Part shown: positions 33,011 through 45,996 of the stretch, piece by piece
How positions within the stretch are numbered: the stretch's first letter is position 1
Layout: each line of letters starts with the position of its first letter
NCBI GenBank assembly: GCA_003439945.1
Contig: QVRM01002192.1
Location: 1,705,001-1,769,000 of the forward strand
Length of the DNA stretch: 64,000 nucleotides
Reading direction: 5' to 3'
Origin: Dermanyssus gallinae
Taxonomy: Eukaryota; Arthropoda; Arachnida; Mesostigmata; Dermanyssidae
Position numbers and translations under genes: made by a program
Notes under the pieces: model-generated
Told to the model about the DNA's origin: nothing
Seen by the model: the letters and a program-made list of their open reading frames with translations, nothing else
Databases searched by the model: none

Positions 33011-33013
<3 letters not shown>

Positions 33014-33029
33014 AGTCCATGGTTAAAAA

Positions 33030-33440
33030 AACGTGTTTTGCTTCCAGATAATTTGAAATAAACACCAACCAAGAAGACCAATGGCGTGAAGTTCAAGCGG
33101 TGAGGTAGATCAGCTGTCGGCGACGATATACGTTACGGCTGCCATTAATTAGAGTTTGTTATTTCTTTCCCGTCATTCAACTTTGTAGTTAAATACACGG
33201 AAACGACGTTTAAAACGCAATTAAGCAAAGACAATGTATGAGGTTTTGTCTTTCTTTTCGAGGATGTAATATCCGAAATCTGAGCGTTCCCTCGACAAAG
33301 AGTTATGCTAAACACTGTTCCGGGGTTGGTGTACGGCCTTGATAGAACATAGAAACACTTCAGGCAGACGAATTGAGCTAGCTTAAAAGGTGTCTTTCAT
33401 TTTACATGAAGCGAGTACCTTGCCTGTGGATGCGAGCGAA
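33030..33440 (+). mobile_element. CR1-like LINE relic (family A), short
   Basis: Frame-broken matches to family A: KKTNGVKFKR, LEFVISFPS, TVPGLVYGLDRT and MKRVPCL (about 33403). A non-matching segment to about 33770 separates it from the next copy. Confidence 0.65.
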
Positions 33441-33768
33441 GCTACACCGGGCTAACACCTCTCAGCGCGAGCCCCCCATATGTGACTCTCCTCAGTACGG
33501 CCATTTCTTTGCGGTATGTCAGGGGGCTTCTAGGTCGAATCAAACCCGCTTTTTCGGACTGTTGTTTGCTAGTGGATTTCTCTATATGTACCATAATCTG
33601 GTCTTTACCTTTGTGCCACCTTTAGCGTGCTCTATTGGACTAATTGTGGCTTTACCCATCCAGTGTTGAACAAGCCTGACGGGAGATAGGACACTTGAGC
33701 TCCATTACCAAGTGCACGAAGCGATTTACAGAGCGTCTTACAACGTAATAAGGATACTTAGTTAAAAA

Positions 33769-34600
33769 TTGCTTTGTTTCACTCATTTTGTTTTATACGG
33801 TGCCATGCGTCGAATTGTCGGCGACGTACAAAGTTACCTTCACCGTAAGGGACTGCAAATAAATTCGCGGAAGACGAAAGCCATGAAGTTTCGCCGTGAG
33901 GGTCGATTGGCTGCAGCAGACGTAATACCCTGTTGTGGCCAACCGCTGGAGTTTGTCAACTCTTTCCCGTATTTGGGTCTGAGACTACACTATACGGGAA
34001 CGACCTTTACCCAGCACATCGGCGACAGGTGTCGGGCGGCTATTGCCTCTATTCGCACAGAGGTGAGAGACCCTCGACGGCTGTCTTTAAGTGCGGCCCT
34101 GCGTCTTTTTGAGCTTAAGATTGTGCTAATGTTGAGCTACAGCCTTGGCAGGGTGTGGAGCCATCTTTCAGCGGCAAATTTTGCGCAGCTAGAAAGATGC
34201 TTTACAATATATGAGGCGGGTTCTTTGCTTACCGCGGACGGCAAGAAGCCGCCTCGTGTACTTGCTAGCGGGTTGCGGGCCAGCAGTGGAAACAATCGGA
34301 GTCAGACTTAGGTCACCTATTACAGGGCCACTTCAGCAATTTTTGTTGGAGTGGCAGGGTAAGTGACCGAAGGCTCGGCAGATAGCGCATTTGTATGTGT
34401 ACCCCGCCAGTGAGCTTTGGGTTGAAATGGTATGCACTAGCCGGCACGTGTACACAAGGTACATTGTGCATGGCTATATCAATACTTGGTATGTTCGACC
34501 CAAGGATTTCACCAAGCTAGCGATCAATCAATGTCGTTGCCGGTTCTGCTCGTAGAAATGCGTTAAATACCAAGCAGCGAGCTGCCAGACGCGTCGGCGG
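33769..34600 (+). mobile_element. CR1-like LINE 3' relic (family A)
   Basis: The 180-codon frame to 34311 reads INSRKTKAMKFRR, CCGQPLEFVNSF and LGLRLHYTGTTF, as in the copy at 3-966. A frameshift near 34210-34300 and stops follow, with the end remnants TSRHVYTRYIVHG and CRCRFC (about 34440-34550). Inactive. Confidence 0.8.
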
Positions 34601-36850
34601 TCTTTGCGCTTTTTCGCCCGGTGGGACGGTTGCTAAAGTGTTAAAATTGTATATAATAAATTAATTGTAATTATGTACCATCGTGAAATGCAACGTTATT
34701 GCGAAATAAACATTATATATCTTGTTTTATACGGTTTGCTCATTAATCGAATGCCACTACGAAGCGGCTCGTGATATTGTATCGATGATGCTAGGCTAAG
34801 TTAAATGGGGGGTGTAGACTCAACAGAACAGCAATCACAGCACGAGGAGACCCAGAAGCAATGAACCACAACACACAGAGAAACGTCCGGTGCGCAGCAC
34901 AGCCGCAAGGAGGATGGTCTCACCCATCCTCGCTAGGTCTATTTATTCAGTCAAAAGACGCCGCCCCATTCGTGTAGGGCTACTGGTTAATCGATGGATT
35001 CGGTGGATTTGGTCGTCTCAAATGTTCCACCGGTCTTCTTCGCTGACTGGTCTATCGGCGCTCATTGTCTCCGATGCGTAAGGCTGCTGTGGAACGCTTA
35101 CAGAATTCTGATGATGACGACGACGAGTATAATGATAGAAGTGTCGTGCTCAGGGTGTGACATGGAGACAGTAGTGCACGTGCATCGACGTAGGTAGCAT
35201 ATGGCTTGCAAGCCTATATCTGTGTTGATGATGATGATAATAATGATGACAACGTGGTCGTCCGTAACACTCGTTCCGTTAAATGTTGTCAATCGTACGC
35301 CAACAGCTTCACTGCTTTTCAAAACAAACTGCACACCATGTAAAAGAATTCAAAAACGATTTTTACGAGTCTGTACCTTCTCTTGGCCTTGAAATACCAC
35401 CAGACGTCTCTATATTTTTGCTGCTCAATTTCTTAGAATATGTCTTCAGTATTTCCCCAGGTTAGTGGCACACGATCATTTTACCTTGGTCTCCAACCTA
35501 AGATTCGGAAACAACGAATTCCTCCTTCACAAGTTGGATCGAACAGTGGGATCAACATCGTATCGGATCCCGACTCCTCGTTGTATCTATGTTGGGTTGG
35601 CTGGTTCAACTGGCAAGATGGTGATGGCCGCACATGCATTTATTTTATATAATTTGAAGCCAAATCCGCCAATATCAATCTTAAAAAGATTACTTTGAAG
35701 GGCGTATGTGTTGGGCCGACAATGCCATAGCAGTCGTGGTGGTGCTAAAGTCGCCGCTCGTTCTTCTATTCCCTTCCGATGACTGCCTTAGTGACGGCTT
35801 TCATCTACGCTATGTAATGCCCTTTTTGGCACTTAGTGTCATATCATACATTCACCTGATATAATTACGAATAAGAATAACTCAACGTCCAAGTATTTAT
35901 AGCCGCTTACAAACTTTGCCTAGGGCGCTTTTTTTTGCAGTGATGGTTTGTCCCAGTGGCTCTGCCACATGGCTACAGGTATTAACAAAATCTGTTTGCT
36001 TCTGTTTGTGCAAAAAAATTAATGACGCAAAACATTTCTGCCTTTGCCTGTAGAGGCGATCGAATTCAACGTCCCCACTTATCGCAATTATATAGCTATG
36101 CCATAGCACATTTTGAAAATTCTCCACAAACTTCTTACTAAGGCAATGTTTCTTATCGTCCATAATTTGCTTCTATCAGCCCTGTTATAGGGCCGACGCG
36201 TATCCATAAATGCGGTCGTCAACGCATCCTAGCTCATGTGGTATCCGAGTACTTACACGAGAAAACCTAAGATTTAGGGCTCACTTTAAGCTCTTGTTCC
36301 GGAGAAAACTGGATGTATCCGCTGAGCTATGATCGCCACTGAAGTGCAAGAAGGTTTGCAATATCAGGATGAATTCCGCAATCTTAAGCATATTCAGTCT
36401 ACATAAAAGATAATCTTCTGCACGTCAGCCTTTTCGTCGACTTCGCGTAGTCTGTCCCTGGTTTGGGCTAAACGTAACCAACTTTTTCCGTTTTGTCTGT
36501 AGTCGTTTATCTGGTATGGCGTTTTGTTAAAATTCGGATTAATTATCTTCCTATACAGAGCTTGGCTCCGGCTCGCTGTGCATAACGACGACCTAGACAC
36601 CTTGCAAGAGATTATGCCGCTGACTGGAACTATGTTATGGCTAGACTTCTAGTTAATATAATTAATTATTACCTAGATGTGGATATACACAAGATGGCGG
36701 CGGCGGCCTTGATGGTAGCCCGACGGAACGCGATCGCCCGGTAACAACGAAACAGCCTTTGGTTGGCGGGCGTGATATATTGCTGCCGACGGACACGACT
36801 ACCAGGCTTAAGTTAGTCTTTCGTGTGACGCGCGTATCTTCCCTTTCAAA
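34600..36850. other. intergenic stretch upstream of SMYD-B
   Basis: No gene is named. Between 35283 and 35698 two frames meet at 35463. One ends in PSLGLEIPPDVSIFLLLNFLEYVF and the other contains CIYVGLAGSTGKMVMAAHAF. They look like decayed protein sequence, but I do not recognise the family. Confidence 0.4.
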
Positions 36851-36854
36851 CGCA

Positions 36855-39800
36855 ATGGCTGCCGCGTTTGAGACGATCAAGTATCGGGCGGGCGACTTGA
36901 TTCACGAGGACTTCCCGTACGCCGCATCGGTGGCCGTCGACAGCGCGTCGTACGTCTGTTCGAACTGCTACTCACCAGAGGCGACCGAAGAGTGCCCGGG
37001 TTGTCAGAAGATCAGCTACTGCAGCGCTGAGTGTAGGGTAGGTGTGCATGCAAGCCGTTAACCATCCCCGCCTCTCTCTGTGCCCTGTCCTTAGCGCCGC
37101 TTAAGACACAGGCATAGCTTCAAATATATCGCGCCTCCGAGTGGCCTGCGCCATTAGTTGCAATGACTGAACAACGTATAGATTTACATTTAGCTAAACG
37201 TCTCAGGAATACGCAGGTCAAGTCTTGGTGTTATTGTTACGCAGTTTTGTTCGTTACGTCGTCGCCATAGGTTCACGTGATGTACCATTGTAGGTTTGAT
37301 GCAACGTTGTAGATTTACGAAAACGTATGCTATGACTTATCACTGCATGAGTGCATAATTCTTATTATCATTACAGGAAAGCGATGCGGATGCTCATTAC
37401 TATGAGTGTGACATCATAGCCAACGTTGAGGAGATGCCGGACGAGGAACTTCGGCTGGTAATCCGTGCTCTAACGAAATATGTTAGCGAAGTTGATGACC
37501 CCTCCTGTGGTTACTTCTTTGGCAGGAAGCGCACTATGGATGACCTGCTGTCGCACGTGAGCGATCTTAATGAGGAAGAACTTCAAAACGTACGTCATTA
37601 CTGCATTAGACTTAGAGGAACTGAGTATTAAGATAAGAGTATTTTTTTTTCCTCTAGATGGGGTAAATGTACAATGGTATGGTCAATATCACTACAGCCT
37701 CGTGATGATCTTAGAATTAAAAATCGCTTAGTGCTACCCTTGTTAGCGAGGAGACTGTAGTGCACTTACTGCCATGCTATCTTGCACATAAACAATAACA
37801 ATATTTACAAACACATGTGTCATGAGGGTTTACGATAAGCATATTTATGGCATAGGAGGTGGCGAAAATTGTGCACAACAAAAAACAGGCGGTTGGTTAT
37901 GTGCATATGTCTTCCGCGTCTACCGTTCTATTCTGACTTAACTATTGCATCTGTCATATGAAACGTGTGAGTCAATCTCTGCCATCTTCTCTTCGTATCG
38001 CCGCATAAACTCGCTGTGTGTGGGGGTGTCTGGGATCTCAAGCTGTTGTTGACCTGTTACACGAATAGTGGAGTATCGCACAGCAATTACGTGAGGCGGT
38101 TGTATGCTGACGTATGTAAACCCAGTAACCGTTTAAAAAAAAATGGTTTTACCCGATCTAGTGCACAAAGTTGAGCCGCGCTTAGCTTTGCCCGCACAAG
38201 CTGGATTCCGTATGATGCAATTGGCGCTATTTTTATATCGAATAGAGCTAGCGCTGCCTTAATCGAGAGCATCTGGGGCTTTTTAAGAGCTGTCGCCGCG
38301 ATCAAGACTTTTCGGGATCTCTCCTCTGTGTGCAGCAAAGGTCTTGGCCCAGAGGGTTTCTGTGATACCGCGATATGTGAACTTATTCAGTCACGTCCAT
38401 TACCCTAAGCGTATCGGTCACTAGCCTGCCCGCGTGCCTGAACTTCATGGCCTCTATCTTCTGCATATTTTGTCAAGGCCTACTAGGTTCATATACACCG
38501 ACAAAGTAGCCAGCGCTTATTGCAGATGGTATCTGCTGCTACTGTAGAATACTCGATTGTCGGCTTGCATGATTATCATGACACTGGGTGTTAATTTTGT
38601 ATACGTGTTGGTAACTCGGCTATCAGGAGAGTAAAAAGTAAAGGGCTGACATTATTGCCCAAAACCTGTCGCTTGTTCTATGCTTGGGTGATCCGCTATA
38701 CCACCAATGTCGTACGATACAAGATCTACCTCATCCTTCACTTTTCAGGTTTGTTAGCTTTAGTTAAATGAAGACTGTCTAAATCCTTGGATCGGACTGT
38801 TTCCGACCCATTAGTCGAAGGCTCTTGACTGGCGGAAATAATAGTGCAACCATAAAAAGTAACGAACTATCAACGGTGAAGGCCTGGTTATTAGTGCGCT
38901 TCTGAAATAACCCTTCAAACGTAAGAGGAGGGAGAAGGGGGCGGAAAATGCTGCCTGGTCGAAGGCAATATGGGGTTTGTGGGACAAGGAGGTTCAAGGT
39001 AAGAAATTTTTTTTCGCCAGAATCATGTCGCGAGCAAGCATCGGCGGCTGAGGAACCGCTACTGAAAATCAAACAAAATAGGGCGAAGCGTCGTTTGTAT
39101 GCGTAATTATTGGGAAGCTGTGAAAAGGTAGGCGTACGAGAACATAGTGCCACCGTCATCACGGGCCGGAGCAACGTATCGTCTCTCTACGGTCGTGAAG
39201 CAAGAACACAATATGCTGGAGATTTGCCTTGCCTTTGCTATCGACCAGAAGCATAGACTTTGTTCTGAGCCGAGAATAGACTTTGCGTAAGGTCAGAGAC
39301 CTTTACCTGGAGACAGTAGCCGGACTCGTTGGTAATATTCCAACGTTTGGAGCAAAACCAGTTTGCAGACTTTAGCCGTACTAAGCGACTCCTGGAAAGC
39401 GGGGAAAAACAACTGGATTTACCTGCCGAGCCCTGCTCGTCTCTGGAGTGATTGTATCATTGGTATATATCAATCATCATAACCATATTAGCGTATGGCG
39501 TAGAACGTCTAGAGCATGCTTTTTCTCCGATATAAGCCACCTTCGAGAGCTATCGCTAACAACCGCACAAGCGTAAGTTTATACTAGATTAAAGGTTATC
39601 ACTACGCAAGGACTTTTTCGAATATGCAGGCCGAAGTCTTATACTACAGTCCGGGGTAGTGCCGCTTATGCATGAAAAAAACATACAATCATATACATAA
39701 TAATCACAAGGCTGAGGTTCTGTTGAGCTACTTCAAAAGTGTCTACATACAGCCTTAGAACGTCTCTTCACGTCTCGGAACGACAAGTTTCTAGTGGCTG

Positions 39801-42577
39801 CTGGCATTTATTTTTACTCGTTCCTTCAAGAATGGCGAAGCCATCAGTCTTCCGTGATATTGTCACACCTATGCGCAAATTGGGCTCTAAAACAAATGCT
39901 AAAAATTACCGGTCTATTACCCAGTGCGTGCCCTGCTTAATCATGGAGAAAATAGTTGTCGATTGCATCTATAACTTATTATCCTCTAACCAACTTTTAG
40001 AAAATCCGCAATACAAATTCACTATCAGACGGTCGACGGATGACTGGGCGCTAGCGCGAAATCACGGATTTCCACACTTAACTTTGACTATTCACGTGCT
40101 TTTGACCGGGTTGACCACAAAATTTTACCAACGAAGATGGAATCGCTGGGTATCGGAGCTAGGGTGTGAAACTGATGTCAAACCTATCTCAATGCTAGGA
40201 GCTTTGAGGTCAGGGTTAAAAGTGCTATACCTAGTACTGCTTTATGCCCTCTGGGAGTTCCGCAAGGTTCCTGCCTAGGGCCGCTCTTGTATGCAAATTT
40301 TGCTTAAGACCTCACCTTCCTTAGAAAACTCTATGTGATTTACAAGCTCTATGCCGATAGGGGATATACGTTAAAATTAAGGGCGACAAAGACAAAGCCG
40401 AGTTACAGGATGAAACGGATCCCGTGCTACTATGGGTCCACTTAGAATGGAAATATCCAGTTCTAAATGTCCTGTGCTAAAAAAATAAAGGACGACACTG
40501 CGTATTTTATAAACGGCCATAACATACCCGAAGTGTCAACATACACAGGCCTAGGTGTTACATTTGATTGTCAAATAAAGTACACAACTCATATCGCCGA
40601 AGTTGTAAAATCTGCGTTTGCGTTGCAATGTAAGAAGTGGGAGCCTCGTACTCCCAACCGTGAGCGAGTACCAGATGCGAGTTGGCGTGAGCCTTTAATC
40701 AGCGAATGCGGAGTAATCAGTTTAGTCTCTTTTTCACAGAACGTCTAAATAATCTTCATAGTGGTGTGTTAATTACTCCACCGGAACTTGCTAATGTCGA
40801 AGTGGTGAGTAATGCGGAGAGTTGCGCGACGTGCCTATGTGCGAAGACTACAATGTGATTTCAACTCTTTTTTTCAATAAAAGACACTTTGTATTGTATT
40901 AACTGGAAAAGCATCTCTCTCAGCAGCAAGCTCTGTTAACATTGAAAAACACTGATTCGATTGATGTAAATTAGGAGTGAAAACCATAAATCATCATAAG
41001 CTCAGCTCTAACCAAGTCGTTTTAGTGATTTAGTTCGGAGAAGCAGGTTGAGGTGGTCCGAGCCACGATGGATGTTATTTTCTTAAGGACGAATTTTAGT
41101 GGACCATAGTATTTTAGTATTCTTTGCAGAATGTCTCGTGTGCTGAGGGCCGGCGAGGTCTGGTTTATTTGGGCACCTAGGTATCCAACCATTTTGCCGT
41201 GTGTGTTTTTATGTAAGCTTTTTTGTAACATTTCCCCTATAAACAAGATAGGCTCTACATTGCAGGATCTAGCATTAGACGAAGTCAATTTATCTAGTAC
41301 ATATTCTTAAAGGTAAATTGGCCTTAAGTTCAAGTTCCGTCTCATTCCTGGTCGCAAGAGACCACAGCTAGGTCATTTGTGAAAGCACCGTTTCTTCACC
41401 CTTGTAACTGAGTCCCATGGCCTGTTTATCTTTTTTCTTGAATAGCTCTCAATTATTAATGTATTTAGTATCATGAGCCCTTGCACATAAGTTTAGATAG
41501 TTGTAGGATAATCCAGTAGGACATATGGATTTAAGCTAAATACTCTTTTTTTCATAACTAAATAAACGCACATTTTATCTTAGCTTTAAAGTAAGAGATC
41601 GGTTTCATGGCGCATTTGCTCATCGAGTTGCAACCCAGTGGCTCATCTCCGAAATGCAATTGTTTACCATTAGGATGCCGAAATGTGCACAAATTTGAGG
41701 GACTTTTACGACGCCGCGATATTCGATGATCAGGAGTCCCTCGCAACCAGTGGCAATTGCAACCCAGTATTGTCCTGTTTAGCATGCAAACCTGGCATTA
41801 GTCTTGGTTTTCGTCCCAAGTACTCTTCAGGAATTAAGCAACTCTAGAGCTAAAATCAAATTTGTTGTTTCATGGCGTTTGCTGTTCGGCCTATGGTTGT
41901 TCATTGTAGGCAGTGATTATCAAGCATGAGTATAAAGTACGTGTCTTTACGTATCAACCACGTGTCTTTTACAGTGCCAGCGCGTGTTGTGTGTCTTACT
42001 CGGGGAATATCTGTGGCACGTTTCCCTCTGTGTTTATCGAAAAAGCTTAGTGACTTGACAACTACGTAACGCAGCATCATCACTTGTACGAAAGTGGTGG
42101 GCATTAAATTTGCTGTTGCGTGAGAGTGGTCTTTTGGACATACATTTTGGTCGTAATGGAAAAAATTTACGATTTTTCTCGAAAAAACGTTAACGTACGA
42201 CATAACAGCATATCGACTTTTCATGACTTTCCTTAATATGGGTATTTGCTTTTTGCTACGCAAGCTAGTGAAGTGTCTGAATTTTCCTCCGAACACGCCG
42301 GTGTAATCGGTTCCTTCGTGCGCTGACTAGTTCTCCCGCAAACGTAGCACATTTCGCACAACTTTGTAGGAGAAAAAAAGGCAGAAAAACTTTTTTTATA
42401 AACTTTACTCTCTCTCCTAAACAAGACGTTTCCGCGTCTTCCCTCCATAGGGAAAACGTATTTTCTTGCCGAGTTCTATCAAACCTCGGAAGAAGTACAA
42501 TACTTCCTGAATGACCCTGTATATATATATATATATATAATATTAGTTCGCTCTCACAACATTTGGTATACATACAC

Positions 42578-42624
<47 letters not shown>

Positions 42625-43865
42625 CCAGAAGCGTAAGAACGCGCGCATGTTGCTTACAATCTCTTCTGAATCTGTTTTAAGATCAACGAGCGTGTTGGTA
42701 TTCTGATGACTCTGATCGGCAACCGTATTCCCGGTGCGGAAGACGAGGAGCTCACGCTCGAAATCCTTATGAAGTGCCGCATCAACAGCTATTGTCTGAT
42801 GGACCACAACGATCCGAATTTCTACAGCCGCGGGCGGGCGCTGTACTTGGCAGCATCGTCGGTCGACCACACGTGCATGGACGTCCATGAATACGCGTAC
42901 ATGTTTGACGGGAGCCGCTTTATTCTCAGGTGGGTGTGTATGTGTGTGTGTGTGTGTGCACTGGCGACCGCACTACTAACACGATGCTCTGTTCATTTGT
43001 TTAGAACCATGACGGGCTCTTGTCTGTGGGCGTTGTAGTTGTTAAGTGAAACTGACGCTGGCTATTAATATAATGACAACACCTATGTATCTCTCCTCCA
43101 CGGTAGTGTGCCAATCGTGTTACTTTGTGTGGGCAGAGCTTTCGTCACGTTAAGATGCCGGTCGCAGACAGGTGCCATTAAATAATGTACTTCGGCTTGA
43201 CTTGCTTATTGCAAAAAAACCGCAGCGAGTATGATATATGTATACATACAATCATACCATGTACGGAAGCTAACTAGAGGCAACTGCTGCGAAGTATTTA
43301 GCAATTGAATGGCATCGGATGTCTGACTAGTTTTCACTTTTTTAGTATATATTCACCGGTGGTAACAGATTTCATTGGCATCGGCTCTATTCGCTTTCCT
43401 CTTATTCGACAAAGAACACAAATGTCGTGAAACACGCAAGATGAGATTGACCTATCCTAACGTATACGTGGTTTTGTTGCTGGTAATATAGTTGTTGCTC
43501 TCGTTATTTGAAATTGTGATTTCGTGTGTCAGGGCTCTGGCCGACTTTACCCTCAAGGATCCTCGAGAGCTTCGTGTTCAGTACATGCCGACGACACTGC
43601 CGTACGAGAAGCGTCGCAATCTGACACTGTACAATTACTTCTTTCTATGCAGCTGCAACCGCTGTATCACAGACGCCCGTTGCACGCCAGAGGAGCGCCA
43701 AGAACGCGAGTGTAGCGATGAGCTCGCCTCAGAGATTGACGAACTCTTCACCGAGCAGCGAACTATGCAAGAATGGTAGAACGCTTTTAATCAGTGTACC
43801 TATATCCTTTTATGTAGGCACAACAATATATCTATAAACATATTGTTGTGTTTACATAGCATTTG

Positions 43866-43901
<36 letters not shown>

Positions 43902-45181
43902 GTAGTTCTACAAGTTTTTAAAATGAAAACCAAGAATTTTCCAAATCTTGTTTTTAATTTTTTCTTATTTGATATACTCCTCGAGAAGCTCAATACACTT
44001 TTCCCACCGAGATTTCAGAGCATTTATACCTCTTGAGTAAAATTCTGCGTCTTTAGGCTGAAAATAGGCATTGACAGCAGTTGTAACCTCTTCATTGCTG
44101 GAAAAACGCTTTCCACCGAGACGATTCTTCAAATGTCTGAAGAGGAAATAATCAGAGGGGGCCAGGTCTGGAGAATAGGAAGGTTGTTCAATAAGTTCGA
44201 ACCTCAGTTGGGCCAGTTTTGCCGTTGCTTGCCGCGACTTGTGTGCGGGAGCATTGTCCTGGTGAAACAGGACAATTTTCTTCTGCAAAGCGGGCCGTTT
44301 CACGATGAGTTCTTGCTTCAGGCAGTCCAACAGTCTTGCATAATATTCTCCCGTGATCGTTTTACCGCTCTCAAGGAAGTCGACCAGAATTATTCCACGT
44401 TGGTCCCAAAAAACTGTAGCCATCATCTTTCCGGCCGATGCCGTTGTCCGCACCCTCTTCGGAGGTCTTTCACCAGGTGCACACGATTGGCGAGATGCTT
44501 CTTGGGTCTCGGAAGTGTAGTGATGGACCCAGCTTTCATCGACGGTCATGAATCTGCGCCAAAAATCCGACGGATTTTTCGACATCTTGGTCAAATTTCG
44601 CTGTGAAGCGGAAACACGCGCGTCTGTTTGGCCTTGGTTGAGCAAATGCGGCACTCATTTTGCTCTGAGTTTTTTCATCTTCAAGTTCTCGTGCAGGATG
44701 AAATGCACACTACCCAAACTGATCCCCAAGGACTCCGATATCTCCTTAATGTTCACTCGCTCATCTGCGGCAAAGATTTTTCGCACTTTTTCCACGTTTT
44801 CCTCACCAGTTGCCGTTTTTGGACGTCCTGAACGTAGTTCATCCTCGGTGCTCCTGCGACCTCTTTTTAACTCATTAATCCAGTTGGAAACAGTGGCAAA
44901 ATATGGCGCAGAGTCATCGTACACCTTAACTCAGTTTTCACTTGGGTCGCATTCCAACTTTTGAAATAAAAACGCTTGATAACCACTCGAAACTCTTTTT
45001 TCTCAATTTTTCAAAATCACGCCGATACGTTGCACGGGAAAAGCGATCAAACGAAATCGCAACGGCTAATCACCATAATATTTTGACTGCTAGCATTCGA
45101 AAAGTTGCCGTTTCCAATAGCGGTGAAAGCGCGAAAAAATTCGAATTCTGAAAAGCTCATTTTACGAACTTGTAGAACTAC

Positions 45182-45216
<35 letters not shown>

Positions 45217-45798
45217 AGGTAAATGCTATGCGCTCATTCATGCTTGACTTTATTGAATAAGGTACGATGGAGGATCTGAGGTTATTAAGAAGTTTGGAAA
45301 TATACCTGAGACGGATTTCTACCACTTCTGGGTGCTTACACGTCTTCAGCTTGCGGCGCATGACATCGGCGAATACGAGGTAACAATTCACCACTTAACT
45401 CATTCACAATAATAAACAAAAATAGTATTTTTGATACTATGTCTAAAATGAATATCAATCATACAGATAATCACAATAATAATTCAGTTGGAGTCTGCCT
45501 TTACCAGATTATTCATTCATCATACGATTTTAATCTTTCTTCATTTCTGCAGGAAAGCCTGCAGCTGGGGGCTCGTGGGCTACGTGGAGCCGATAGCATC
45601 CTTTCGATGGAACCTATCGTATTTAACATGTGCTCCGCCATGGCCAAGCTGGGATGGAATCAGAAAGAAAGCAAGGATTACGGAGCATTCTGTAAGGGCT
45701 ATCGACTTGCCAAGAAGCTTTTTTCCGTTTCACATGGTAAAGATCATCAGATTCTTGAAACCCTCGAGTCGTTCAAGAAGGGCGTGGAGGCGGAATAA
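36855..45798 (+). CDS. SMYD3-like MYND/SET protein (SMYD-B), six exons
   Basis: Exons: 36855-37037, 37377-37589, 42682-42929, 43533-43775, 45262-45379 and 45553-45798, giving 416 residues, all GT-AG. Exons 2, 4 and 5 have the same lengths as in SMYD-A (213, 243 and 118 bases). A MYND finger uses C35, C38, C47, C50, C56, C60, H68 and C72. The SET core has SSVDHTC (191-197), VQYMPT and a post-SET CSCNRC. The GxG strand is missing and NHSC reads DHTC, as in the paralog. The start is MAAAFET with Kozak-like CGCAATGG. Intron 2 (5.1 kb) holds LINE relics and a MITE, and intron 4 holds a mariner. Function as methyltransferase is doubtful. Confidence 0.88.
38110..38690 (-). mobile_element. CR1-like LINE relic (family B) in SMYD-B intron 2
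   Basis: The frame 38087-38338 reads RSRKVLIAATALK, FDIKIAPIASYGIQL and LDRVKPFFFKRLLGL, matching the full-length element's post-RT region. Upstream are AMKFRHAGRL (about 38440) and NNVSPLLF (about 38650). Frame-broken and inactive. Confidence 0.75.
39740..40870 (+). mobile_element. Jockey/CR1-type RT relic in SMYD-B intron 2
   Basis: The frame to 40278 reads VTPMRKLGSKTNAKNYRSIT and LLENPQYKF..RRST, resembling RT motifs 1-2. The frame at 40467-40748 reads YFINGHNIPEVSTYTGLGV, the block after the YADD box. The intervening RT core is frame-broken. Confidence 0.65.
42030..42519. mobile_element. non-autonomous TIR element (MITE), copy A
   Basis: The right end reads ATGACCCTG followed by TA, matching copy B. 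Internal sequence (from TATCGAAAAAGCTTAG to GCTACGCAAGCTAGT) matches copy C at 52113-52566. The left terminus was not found, so this copy is probably truncated. It has no coding capacity. SMYD-B exon 3 begins 163 bases downstream. Confidence 0.65.
42582..42621. repeat. (TA)n microsatellite
   Basis: Pure TA run lying 60 bases before the SMYD-B exon 3 acceptor. Confidence 0.95.
43899..45184 (-). mobile_element. mariner transposon in SMYD-B intron 4
   Basis: Terminal repeats start CAGGTAGTTCTACAAGTT on the left and have its near reverse complement on the right. TA flanks both ends (43897-43898 and 45185-45186). The element is 1286 bp and sits inside a TA microsatellite. It carries a broken transposase on the minus strand and belongs to a different lineage from the mariner at 3355-9473 (VDESWVHHYT versus GDESWVYGYD). 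Confidence 0.92.
43965..45045 (-). pseudogene. mariner transposase, degraded
   Basis: The catalytic motifs VDESWV, FHQDNAPAHKS and YSPDLAPSDYFLF are all present (DD34D type), and the N-terminal helix-turn-helix reads NIKEISESLGISLGSVHFIL. Three lesions are visible. The expected start codon reads ATT ahead of EKKEFRVV. One base is lost near 44930, between KTEL and VYDDSAP. An in-frame TGA lies at 44655-44657 (RAK, stop, VPHLL), where a Trp codon is likely. Confidence 0.88.
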
Positions 45799-45953
45799 AA
45801 AGGATCAGCTCACGACGATAAGGACATCATCGTGACAGAATAACAGACAGAAGCAATATAATAGATGAATGATTAAGGGCTACCAGCTAAACTGAATGAA
45901 TGGACGAGAAGCTACTTTATTTGTACCGGTTGTGCGGTTTCTTATTACGAAAC

Positions 45954-45996
<43 letters not shown>

